Positions 9,756 through 18,101 of a stretch of 64,000 bases of DNA are shown here, in pieces; the stretch's first letter is position 1, and every line of letters starts with the position of its first letter. A model generated the notes under the pieces. The model saw only the letters and a list, made by a program, of their open reading frames with translations. It was not told where the DNA came from and ran no database searches. Where the stretch lies: contig CAVXGU010000002.1 in NCBI GenBank assembly GCA_963761615.1, positions 1 through 64,000 on the forward strand, written 5' to 3'. Source of the stretch: CAVXGU01 sp963761615 (GTDB taxonomy: Bacteria > Acidobacteriota > Vicinamibacteria > Vicinamibacterales > CAVVIG01). Made by a program: the position numbers and the translations under genes.

Positions 9756-9971
9756 CTAGGCTTCGGGTTTCTTCTTGCGGCTGGCGCGCTTGCGAGGCGC
9801 CTTGGCGGGAGCCGGCTCGCTGGTCGGCTGGAGCACGACCAGCCGCGTCGAGAAGACGCGGCGGCCGTGCTCGTCGAAATCGATCACGGTGTGGTGCTCG
9901 TTGACTTCGACCAGTGTGCCCGCCCCGTAGGTGGGCTGCATCACACGATCGCCTTTGGCCCAGGCTTTCAT
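9756..9971 (-). CDS. Small SH3-like barrel protein with basic tail
   Basis: The first 45 of 71 residues (GDRVMQPTYGAGTLVEVNEH...) form a small beta-barrel pattern like the Tudor/SH3-like modules at the C-terminus of PcrA-type helicases or the N-terminus of CarD. The last 20 residues are Lys/Arg/Ala-rich. This suggests a nucleic-acid- or RNA-polymerase-associated protein, but the precise family is not certain. It lies next to the RNA-binding protein gene, in the same direction and 29 bp downstream of it. Confidence 0.65.
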   Translation of the reverse strand: MKAWAKGDRVMQPTYGAGTLVEVNEHHTVIDFDEHGRRVFSTRLVVLQPTSEPAPAKAPRKRASRKKKPEA

Positions 9972-10000
9972 CGTCGCTCCAGAGATGGGACGCGTACGGC

Positions 10001-10312
10001 TTACCAGCGGGGCTCGCGGCGTCCGCCGCCCATGCCCCCGCCGCCGCCGCCGAATCCGCCCTGGGGCTTGGGCCGGGCCTCGTTCACGGTCAAGGCACGG
10101 CCGCCCAGGGAGTACTGATTGAACTCCGACGCCGCTTTCTGCGCCTCGTCGTCGGTGGCCATCTCGACGAAGGCGAACCCGCGGGCACGGCCCGTCGCGG
10201 CGTCGCGCATGACCCGCACCGACTCGACAGTGCCCGCTCGGCTGAAGAGCTCCTGGAGCTCCGCCTCACCCGTCGTGTAGGGAAGGTTCCCGACGTACAG
10301 CCTGCGACCCAT
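10001..10312 (-). CDS. RRM-type RNA-binding protein with glycine-rich tail
   Basis: This 103-residue protein is one RNA-recognition motif with RNP2 (LYVGNL, residues 5-10) and RNP1 (RGFAFVEM, about 44-51). A short Gly-rich tail ending in RREPRW follows. Bacterial proteins of this build bind single-stranded RNA and are often cold- or stress-induced. The upstream region to about 10500 is gene-free and could carry a long 5' leader; a TAGACT sequence on the minus strand near 10500 is a possible -10 element. Confidence 0.92.
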   Translation of the reverse strand: MGRRLYVGNLPYTTGEAELQELFSRAGTVESVRVMRDAATGRARGFAFVEMATDDEAQKAASEFNQYSLGGRALTVNEARPKPQGGFGGGGGGMGGGRREPRW

Positions 10313-10538
10313 GATGCGCTCTCCTCACGTGGCACCGGGCCGCCGGAGCGGCCGGCGCAGATACCGGGCCCGGTTACCACCCGGGCGGGTGGCTGTCGGT
10401 CGGCCAAGCGGTCACGTGGAGGGAGGAGCGAGTCAGAACTGAGGCTCGAATCAGCACTCGGCGCGGGCGAAGCAGGCGGACTGACCACCAAAGACGGGTA
10501 GTCTATCAACCGCCGGGCTCGGCCGCAACTGGACTTTC
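10313..10538. other. Gene-free stretch upstream of the RRM gene
   Basis: No gene is visible. On the minus strand it would be the leader of the RRM gene, with a possible -10 (TAGACT) near 10500-10505 and a GC-rich inverted repeat (ACCGGGCCCGGT) near 10364. The promoter assignment is tentative. Confidence 0.4.
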
Positions 10539-10721
10539 GAGGGGCGCTCGGCTCTGGGCGCTCGGCTCTGGGCGCTCGGCTCTCGGCGCTCGGCTCTCGG
10601 CTCTCGGCTTTGGGCTCTGGGCGAGTCGCACCGTCACGCTGCAGTCGTGATCTGCCGAGAGCCGAGAGCCCAGAGCCGAGAGCCCAATGCCCAGAGCCCA
10701 AAGCCGAGAGCCGAGAGCCCC
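10539..10721. repeat. Empty inverted heptamer element (family B) with central core
   Basis: The left arm (10539-10622) is an array of GGCTCTC/GGCGCTC/GGCTCTG heptamers. The right arm (10657-10721) is the same array inverted. Between them, at 10633-10656, lies the core that begins GTCACGCTGCAGTCGTGATC, itself nearly palindromic. The whole element could fold into one long hairpin. Confidence 0.85.
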
Positions 10722-10724
10722 GTG

Positions 10725-10730
10725 TATTCT
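10725..10730 (+). promoter_or_regulatory. Putative -10 element of namZ (leaderless start)
   Basis: TATTCT lies six bases before the ATG at 10737, a spacing that places the transcription start at or next to the start codon. No Shine-Dalgarno sequence is present. Confidence 0.5.
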
Positions 10731-10736
10731 GACCCC

Positions 10737-11912
10737 ATGCACCTGCACCTCGGCTCCGAGCTCCTCCTCGACTTTCCGCGCTACCAGTCCCGGCTCGACG
10801 GCGCACGGGTCGGGGTGGTGTGCAATCCGGCCTCGGTGGACGGCCGGCTGCGCCACATTGCCGATCGCCTGCTGACGCACCAGGGCGCACGGCTGACGGC
10901 GATCTTCGGCCCGCAGCACGGCTTCCGGTCCGACGTGCAGGAGAACATGATCGAGACCGGACACGCGCGCGACGCGGTGCGGCGCGTGCCGGTGTACTCG
11001 CTCTACAGCGAGACGCGGGAGCCGACGGCCGAGATGCTCCGCGATGTCGACGTCCTGATCGTCGACCTCCAGGATGTCGGGACGCGGATCTACACCTACA
11101 TCTACACGATGGCCAACTGCCTGCGCGCCTGCGCCCGTCACGGCGTCCAGGCGATCGTCTGCGACCGGCCCAACCCGATCGGGGGGCTCGCGGTCGAGGG
11201 GCCGATGCTCGAGCCCGGATTCGAGTCGTTCGTGGGCCAGTTCCCGATTCCGATGCGGCACGGGATGACGATCGGCGAACTGGCGCGGCTCTTCAACGAC
11301 GAATTCGACCTCGGCGCCCGCCTCGAGGTCGTGCCCGTGCAGGGCTGGCGCCGCGATCTCTACGGCGACCAGACGGGCCTCCCCTGGGTGCTGCCCTCGC
11401 CCAACATCCCGACGGTGGACTCGGCAGTCGTCTATCCGGGCACCGTGCTCTTCGAGGCCACCAACGTCTCGGAGGGCCGCGGCACCACGAAACCGTTCGA
11501 GCTGCTGGGCGCGCCGTGGATCGTGCCCGAGGTCTTCGCCGGCGAACTGAACGAGCTCGGACTGCCCGGGGTCCACTTCCGCCCGGTCGTCTTCGAGCCG
11601 ACGTTCCACAAGCACGCCGGCGCGACCTGCGGCGGCTGCCAGATCCACGTGCTCGATCGCACGGTCTTCAAGCCCGTCGAGACCGGCGTCGCCCTGCTCG
11701 AGGCCTTCCGCGCCGCCGACCCCGCCCGCTTCGCCTGGCGCGATCCGCCGTACGAGTACGAGCGCGAGAAGCCCCCGATCGACATCCTCGCGGGATCGTC
11801 GGCGCTCAGGACGCAGATGGACGCGGGCGTACCGTTCGACCAGATCGCCCACTCCTGGCAACCGGGGGTCGAGGCCTTCGGGGAGATCAGGGGAAAGTAC
11901 CTGATGTATTGA
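10737..11912 (+). CDS. namZ: Exo-beta-N-acetylmuramidase NamZ family (DUF1343)
   Basis: The 391-residue protein carries the conserved blocks of the DUF1343/NamZ family: an N-terminal Rossmann-like half with FGPQHGFRSDVQ and VDLQDVGTRIYTY, the DRPNPIGG segment, and the C-terminal half with SPNIPT and FEATNVSEGRGTTKPFE. NamZ removes terminal MurNAc from peptidoglycan fragments during cell-wall recycling. No clear signal peptide is visible from this start, so a cytoplasmic or non-classical location is possible. The ATG at 10737 is chosen because everything upstream in frame is heptamer repeat. The gene stands alone. Confidence 0.9.
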   Translation: MHLHLGSELLLDFPRYQSRLDGARVGVVCNPASVDGRLRHIADRLLTHQGARLTAIFGPQHGFRSDVQENMIETGHARDAVRRVPVYSLYSETREPTAEMLRDVDVLIVDLQDVGTRIYTYIYTMANCLRACARHGVQAIVCDRPNPIGGLAVEGPMLEPGFESFVGQFPIPMRHGMTIGELARLFNDEFDLGARLEVVPVQGWRRDLYGDQTGLPWVLPSPNIPTVDSAVVYPGTVLFEATNVSEGRGTTKPFELLGAPWIVPEVFAGELNELGLPGVHFRPVVFEPTFHKHAGATCGGCQIHVLDRTVFKPVETGVALLEAFRAADPARFAWRDPPYEYEREKPPIDILAGSSALRTQMDAGVPFDQIAHSWQPGVEAFGEIRGKYLMY

Positions 11913-12046
11913 ATGGGGTAATGGGGTGATGTGGTAATGGGGTAATGGGGGGATCACGCTGTCACGCTGCACGACGTGGACAGCGGAACAGCGAGACTGA
12001 ACGCCTTTCCATTACCCCATCACCACATTACCCCCTTACCACATGT
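11913..12046. repeat. Empty inverted octamer element (family C) with core
   Basis: The left arm (11913-11950) is an array of ATGGGGTA/ATGGGGTG/ATGTGGTA octamers. The core GGATCACGCTGTCACGCTGC is at 11951-11970. About 35 bp later comes the right arm (12005-12046), the same array inverted (CCATTACCCCATCACC). It has the architecture of the gene-carrying element at 13.5-14.1 kb, but without a gene. Confidence 0.85.
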
Positions 12047-12081
12047 ACCGGATGTGCCGGAGTGCCGGATGTGCCGGCCCT

Positions 12082-12945
12082 TCATCCCCGGGTCTTGGCG
12101 ATGCCTGGCGTGTCGGCTTCCTGGGGGATCTTCGGCTGCAGGTGATGCACCGTGAGGTGGTCGCGCAGGTGCTCGAAGGCTTCGTCGGTCGTGTCGGCCC
12201 AGGTGATGAGATTCATGTCGTCCTCGTCGATCGCGCCCCAGTCGGCGAGGGGGCGGAAGCTCAGCACCTCGCGCCAGTAGTCGCGGCCGTACAGCAGCAC
12301 GCCGATCTTCTTCGACAGCTTGTCGGTCTGCGCCAGCGTCAGGAACTCGAACAGCTCGTCGCAGGTACCGAATCCGCCGGGGAACACCACGAGCGCGTTG
12401 GCGAGGTACGCGAACCAGAACTTGCGCATGAAGAAGTAGTGGAACTCGAAGTGCAGCCCCTCGCTGATGTACGGATTCGCGCCCTGCTCGAACGGCAGAC
12501 GGATGTTCAGGCCGATCGTCTTGCCGCCGGCCTCGTGCGCGCCCCGGTTCGCCGCCTCCATGATCCCGGGGCCGCCGCCCGAGGTGACGACGAAGCGGTG
12601 GTTCTCGTGGTGGAGCGACAGGGTCCACTCGGTGAGCCGGCGCGCCACCGTCCGGGCGTCCTCGTAGTACCGCGACCACTCCACCGCCCGCCGCGCGCGC
12701 AGCAGCTCTTCCTGGAACCGCTCGTCCGAGGCGACGCCGCCGCGCGCCTTGATGGCGTCGTGCGTGCGGACGGCGCGGTCGCGGCTCTCGACGCGCGCCG
12801 ATCCGAAGAACACGACGGTGTCCTGGATGCGCTGCTCGCGGAACCGGCGGAGCGGCTCGAGATACTCGGACAGGATCCGGACGGGCCGCCCCTCGTGGCT
12901 CTCGAGGAAGCGCTCGTCCATGTAGGCGAGCGGCTGGCTGCGCAT
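12082..12945 (-). CDS. LOG-family (TIGR00730) Rossmann-fold protein
   Basis: The protein contains the two signature motifs of the lysine-decarboxylase-like/LOG family: a GGGPGIME motif (SGGGPGIMEAANRGA) and PGGFGTCDE. Characterised members are phosphoribohydrolases that release free cytokinin-type or other bases from nucleoside 5'-monophosphates. The chosen ATG at 12945 gives 287 residues beginning MRSQPLAYMDER. A longer N-terminus in the same frame would run into the divergent SRPBCC gene. The N-terminal extension of about 50 residues is usual for the long subgroup. Confidence 0.88.
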   Translation of the reverse strand: MRSQPLAYMDERFLESHEGRPVRILSEYLEPLRRFREQRIQDTVVFFGSARVESRDRAVRTHDAIKARGGVASDERFQEELLRARRAVEWSRYYEDARTVARRLTEWTLSLHHENHRFVVTSGGGPGIMEAANRGAHEAGGKTIGLNIRLPFEQGANPYISEGLHFEFHYFFMRKFWFAYLANALVVFPGGFGTCDELFEFLTLAQTDKLSKKIGVLLYGRDYWREVLSFRPLADWGAIDEDDMNLITWADTTDEAFEHLRDHLTVHHLQPKIPQEADTPGIAKTRG

Positions 12946-12991
12946 ATGAAGCCAATCTATCACGCGTACTGATAAGATCCCGCGCGAAGCC

Positions 12992-13471
12992 GTGACCGAA
13001 TCCGCCGCCCCTCCGCCGCGCCTGGATCTCACCCTCGTCATCGGCGCGCCGGCGGACGTCGTGGTCCGATCGTTCTTCGACCCCGACGCCCTCACCGCCT
13101 GGTGGGACGTCCAGCGATCCGTCACCATCCCGCGCCCCTTCGGGCCCTTCGTCGTCCAGTGGGCGCCCACCCTGGACCACGACGATGTGCTCGGGCGGCT
13201 CGGCGGCGTGTTCCGCGGCACCGTGGTGCAGTTCCATCCGCACCAGGGCTTCTTCGTCGCCGACGCGTACTGGCTGCCGCCCGACGGCGACCCGATCGGA
13301 CCGATGGCGTTCGAACTGACGTGCCGCGAGCTCGATGGCGACACGCGCACCGAGCTCCACATCGCGCAGACCGGATTCGAGGAGAGCGAACGCTGGCGCC
13401 GCTACTACGAGATCATCCAGGTGGGATGGACCCACGCGCTCGGGTCGCTCAAGGGATTGCTGGAGAAGTAG
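12992..13471 (+). CDS. SRPBCC/AHSA1-like START-domain protein
   Basis: This 159-residue protein begins with GTG and has the helix-grip pattern of the AHSA1/SRPBCC family. The first strand is followed by a Phe-Asp-Pro-Asp and Trp-Trp-rich helix (SFFDPDALTAWWDV), the middle has curved strands, and a long C-terminal helix (ERWRRYYEIIQVGWTHALGSLKGLLEK) closes it. Such proteins bind small hydrophobic ligands; the ligand is unknown. It is divergent from the LOG-family gene with a 46-bp gap containing TAAGAT, a possible -10. Confidence 0.85.
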   Translation: MTESAAPPPRLDLTLVIGAPADVVVRSFFDPDALTAWWDVQRSVTIPRPFGPFVVQWAPTLDHDDVLGRLGGVFRGTVVQFHPHQGFFVADAYWLPPDGDPIGPMAFELTCRELDGDTRTELHIAQTGFEESERWRRYYEIIQVGWTHALGSLKGLLEK

Positions 13472-13494
13472 ACCATCACAGGGGGGCCATCGCA

Positions 13495-14066
13495 TGGGGC
13501 CATCGCATGGGGTAATGGGGTGATGTGGTGATGTGGTAATGGAATGGGAAATGGGGTGATGGGGTAATGGGGTAATGGAAGCGGCACGGTTCGTGCTGGT
13601 TGGAGGTCATGGACCAGGCGACCGCGCTCAAGGAGCGAACCAAGCGCTTTGCTCTCGACGTCCTCGAGGAACTGAAGACCCTGCCAGCGGCTGAACCCGG
13701 ACCGCTCATCAGACGGCAACTCGCGAAATCGGCAACTTCTATCGCCGCCAACTACCGCGCATCTCGCAGAGCGCGCTCCCACACCGAGTTCACCGCGCGG
13801 ATTTCCGTTGTCGCCGAAGAAGCCGACGAGACTCTCTTCTGGCTCGAGGTGATTCAGGAAGGAAAGGTGGGGATGCCGCTCACCGTGCAGAACCTGCTAC
13901 GCGAGTCACGCGAGCTGTGCGCAATCTTCTCCGCCATGGTCGGCACCGCCCGCCGCCGATATCACAAACGTGCGTGACGTCGCATGGGCAGCGTGACAGC
14001 ACGTAGGGCAGCGTGACAGCGTGATCCCCCATTACCCCATCACCACATCACCCCATTACCCCATCT
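13495..14066. mobile_element. Candidate element: inverted octamer arms enclosing a four-helix-bundle gene
   Basis: The left arm (about 13495-13580) is an octamer array in the ATGGGGTA orientation. The gene at 13609-13977 follows. The right side carries GGGCAGCGTGACAGC twice (13986-14000, 14007-14020). The sequence at 14008-14027 is an exact reverse complement of the 20-bp core of the empty element at 11951-11970. The inverted octamer arm (about 14028-14066) closes it. Calling this mobile is an inference from the empty/loaded pair; no target-site duplication was established. Confidence 0.5.
13609..13977 (+). CDS. Four-helix-bundle protein (23S rRNA IVP family, PF05635/TIGR02436)
   Basis: This 122-residue all-helical protein has the family's central pattern: LIRRQLAKSATSIAANYRAS, then the Arg-rich turn, then FTARISVVAEEADETLFWLEV. 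Homologues are encoded in intervening sequences of 23S rRNA genes and are structurally related to Avd, the pentameric helper of diversity-generating retroelements. This copy is not in an rRNA gene: inverted octamer arrays enclose it. A GGAGG lies just before the ATG at 13609; a TTG at 13600 is the alternative start. Its biochemical role is unknown. It is markedly less GC-biased in places than its neighbours, consistent with but not proof of transfer. Confidence 0.85.
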   Translation: MDQATALKERTKRFALDVLEELKTLPAAEPGPLIRRQLAKSATSIAANYRASRRARSHTEFTARISVVAEEADETLFWLEVIQEGKVGMPLTVQNLLRESRELCAIFSAMVGTARRRYHKRA

Positions 14067-14072
14067 CAGTAC

Positions 14073-15485
<1,413 letters not shown>

Positions 15486-15488
15486 TAT

Positions 15489-16142
15489 ATGGGCCAGATC
15501 GTCCCCGACCTCGTCGAGCGCTACCTCGCGAGCCTCAACCACCTCTCCGATCCGGTGCTGGACGAGATCGCGCGAACGGGCCGCGCGCAGAAGCTTCCGC
15601 TCGTCGACGCGGAAGTCGGGGCGTTCCTGCGCGTGCTCGCGACGGCGATCGGCGCGACGCGCATCCTCGAGATCGGCACGGCGATCGGCTACTCGGGGAC
15701 GTGGCTGGCCGGCGCGCTGCCGCCCGGCGGTCTCCTGCTCACCATGGAGCTCGATCCCGAGCGGGCGCGGATCGCGCGCGAGAACTTCGCGCGGGCCGGC
15801 GTCGCCGACCGCGCCAACGTGATGGTGGGCGACGCCTCGCTCCTCCTCGCGAAGGTGGCCGGCCCCTTCGACCTCATCTTCCAGGACGGCGGCGACAAGA
15901 CGCAGTACGTGGCGCTCGTCGACCGTCTCGTCGACCTGCTCCGCCCGAAGGGCCTGCTCGTGACCGACAACGTGCTCTGGAACGGCGAGGTCGTGCCGGG
16001 CTTCGTCGAGACCCCCTCGCGGAAGGACGCCGACACCCGGGCGATTGCCGCCTACAACGAGCGGATCAACACGCATCCGCGCCTCATGACCTCCACGCTG
16101 CCCCTCCGGGACGGCGTCTCGATCTCGGTGAAACGCGCATGA
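15489..16142 (+). CDS. SAM-dependent O-methyltransferase (family 3, catechol-type)
   Basis: This 217-residue class I methyltransferase has the SAM-binding motif ILEIGTAIGYSG (about residues 59-70), the acidic MELDPERARIARENF, and the metal-binding/active segment FQDGGDKTQY with TDNVLWNGEVV. These are typical of cation-dependent catechol/caffeoyl-CoA-type O-methyltransferases. Its substrate is unknown. Its stop overlaps the start of the amidase gene (ATGA), so the two are translationally coupled. Confidence 0.9.
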   Translation: MGQIVPDLVERYLASLNHLSDPVLDEIARTGRAQKLPLVDAEVGAFLRVLATAIGATRILEIGTAIGYSGTWLAGALPPGGLLLTMELDPERARIARENFARAGVADRANVMVGDASLLLAKVAGPFDLIFQDGGDKTQYVALVDRLVDLLRPKGLLVTDNVLWNGEVVPGFVETPSRKDADTRAIAAYNERINTHPRLMTSTLPLRDGVSISVKRA

Positions 16143-17491
16143 CCATCGTCGAGCTCGGCCGCAGTCTGCGGTCGAAGACCATGACCGTCGAAGGCGCCGT
16201 CCAGGCGTGCCTCGATCGGATCGCGGCGGAGAACGCCGCGCTCAACAGCTTCATCCTCGTCACGTCGGACGCCGCCCTCGCGCAGGCGCGCGCGCTCGAT
16301 CGCGAGCTCGCGTCGGGCGTCGACCGCGGTCCGCTCCACGGCGTCCCGATGTCGCTCAAGGACATCGTGGACCTGCGCGGGACGCCGACGACGGCGGCGT
16401 CGCGGGTGCTCGACGGGCACCCGGCCAGGCGCGACGCCCCGTCGGTCGCCCGGCTGCGCCAGGCCGGCGTCGTGTTCGTGGGCAAGACGAACCTGCACGA
16501 GTTCGCGCTGGGCACGACGAACGAGGAATCGGCGTTCGGACCGGCGCGCAATCCGCACGATCCCGCCCGGTCGCCCGGCGGATCGAGCGGCGGATCGGCC
16601 GCGAGCGTGGCCGCCGGCATGGCCCTCGCGTCGATCGGCACCGACACGGGCGGATCGATCCGCATCCCGGCGGCCGCCTGCGGCACCGTCGGGCTCAAGC
16701 CGACCTTCGGCGAGGTGTCGGTCGAGGGCGTCGTCCCGCTCTCGCGGACGCTGGATCACGTCGGTCCGCTGGCCCGAACGGTCGCCGACGCCGCGATCGT
16801 GTATCGCGCGCTGATCGGCGTCCCGCAGGCGCCTCCGATCGAGCCGCGGCCCGCCAAGGGACTGCGCCTCGGCGTGCTGCGGCGCTACTTCTGCGATCTG
16901 CTGGACGATGGCGTGCGCGCGGCGTTCGAGGACGCGCTCGATCGACTGCGTGCCGCGGGCGCCACGCTGGCCGACGTCGAGATCGCCCACGCCTCCGAGA
17001 TCGGCGCGGCCTACGTGCCGATCGTCCTGACCGACGCCGCCGAGTTCCACGCGGCGATGCTCGAGGAGCGCGCGGAGCAGTACACGGCGCCGGTGCGCCA
17101 GCGGCTCGAGATGGGCCGGGACGTGCCGCCGGCCGACTACGCCGCCGCCCTCGTCGCGCGCGAGCGGCTCTGGCTGGAGGTGAACGCGGCGCTCGCCGGC
17201 TGCGACGCCCTCGTGCTCCCGTCGCTCCCCATCCCCGCGCCGCTCATCGGCACGACCGAGGTGCGGATCGGATCCGCCGACGTGCCGATTCGCAACCTGA
17301 TGCTCCGCCTCACGCAGCTCTTCGACCTCACCGGCCACCCGGCGATCTCGATCCCGTGCGGACCCACCGCGTCGGGCCTGCCCGTGGGCTTTCAAATCGT
17401 CGGCGCCCGCATGAAGACCGAAGCGCTGCTCGCGATCGCAGGAGGATGCGAGCGGGCGGTGGGCTCTGGAGCGGTTTTCGTTTCGCCGTAG
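16139..17491 (+). CDS. Amidase-signature family protein (GatA-like)
   Basis: The protein has the complete Ser-Ser-Lys catalytic set of the amidase-signature family: Lys in MSLKDIVD, Ser in GGSSGGSAASVAAG and Ser in TDTGGSIRIPA. It resembles GatA, the glutaminase subunit of the tRNA amidotransferase, but no gatB or gatC is adjacent and it is coupled to an O-methyltransferase. A stand-alone amidase is therefore equally likely. Length is about 450 residues. The start at 16139 is chosen because it overlaps the upstream stop by 4 bp. Confidence 0.88.
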   Translation: MTIVELGRSLRSKTMTVEGAVQACLDRIAAENAALNSFILVTSDAALAQARALDRELASGVDRGPLHGVPMSLKDIVDLRGTPTTAASRVLDGHPARRDAPSVARLRQAGVVFVGKTNLHEFALGTTNEESAFGPARNPHDPARSPGGSSGGSAASVAAGMALASIGTDTGGSIRIPAAACGTVGLKPTFGEVSVEGVVPLSRTLDHVGPLARTVADAAIVYRALIGVPQAPPIEPRPAKGLRLGVLRRYFCDLLDDGVRAAFEDALDRLRAAGATLADVEIAHASEIGAAYVPIVLTDAAEFHAAMLEERAEQYTAPVRQRLEMGRDVPPADYAAALVARERLWLEVNAALAGCDALVLPSLPIPAPLIGTTEVRIGSADVPIRNLMLRLTQLFDLTGHPAISIPCGPTASGLPVGFQIVGARMKTEALLAIAGGCERAVGSGAVFVSP

Positions 17492-18101
17492 CGGCCGACC
17501 TTCAGGTCGGCCTTACATTGGCGGACCTGAAGGTCCGCGGCTACACCGATCTCGCTCGGCCAGTCGCGAGGTCACGCTGCAGTCGGTGATCTGCCCAGAG
17601 CCGAGAGCGGTTTTCATTTCGCCGTAGCGGCCGACCTTCAGGTCGGCCTTGCATTGGCGGACCTGAAGGTCCGCGGCTACACCGAGCTCTCTCGGCCAGT
17701 CGCGAGGTCACGCTGCAGTCGTGATCTGCCCAGAGCCCAGAGTCGAGAGCGGTTTTCATTTCGCCGTAGCGGCCGACCTTCAGGTCGGCCTTGCATTGGC
17801 GGACCTGAAGGTCCGCGGCTACACCGAGCTCGAGCCTGAAGGTCCGCGGCTACACCGATCTCTCTCGGCCAGTCGCGAGGTCACGCTGCAGTCGTGATCT
17901 GCCAAGAGCCGGAAGCCAAGAGCCCAGAGTCGAGAGCGGTTTTCGTTCCGCCGTAGCGGCCGACCTTCAGGTCGGCCTTGCATTGGCGGACCTGAAGGTC
18001 CGCGGCTACACCGATTCTCTCTCGGCCAGTCGCGAGGTCACGCTGCAGTCGTGATCTGCCCAGAGCCCAGAGCCCAGAGCCGAGAGCCGAGAGCCGGAAG
18101 C
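17492..18101. repeat. Composite repeat array: four REPIN-like pairs alternating with heptamer/core units
   Basis: A unit of about 135-170 bp is repeated four times. Each unit holds the REP pair GTAGCGGCCGACCTTCAGG...CCGCGGCTAC (two hairpins facing each other), then TCTCTCGGCCAGTCGCGAGG, then the family B core GTCACGCTGCAGTCGTGATC, then a few CCCAGAG/CCGAGAG heptamers and GCGGTTTTC. Copies differ by a few percent and one has an extra half unit (about 17820-17850). No coding region is credible here. Confidence 0.85.

Noticed and set aside
10539..10721. CRISPR-like array
   Set aside because: The repeated unit is only 7 bp with no spacers of constant length, and no cas gene is present.
13609..13977. 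A 23S rRNA intervening sequence
   Set aside because: No rRNA sequence flanks the gene; only octamer repeats do.
16139..17491. A certain GatA of the tRNA amidotransferase
   Set aside because: The catalytic set is shared by all amidase-signature enzymes, and gatB and gatC are not adjacent.
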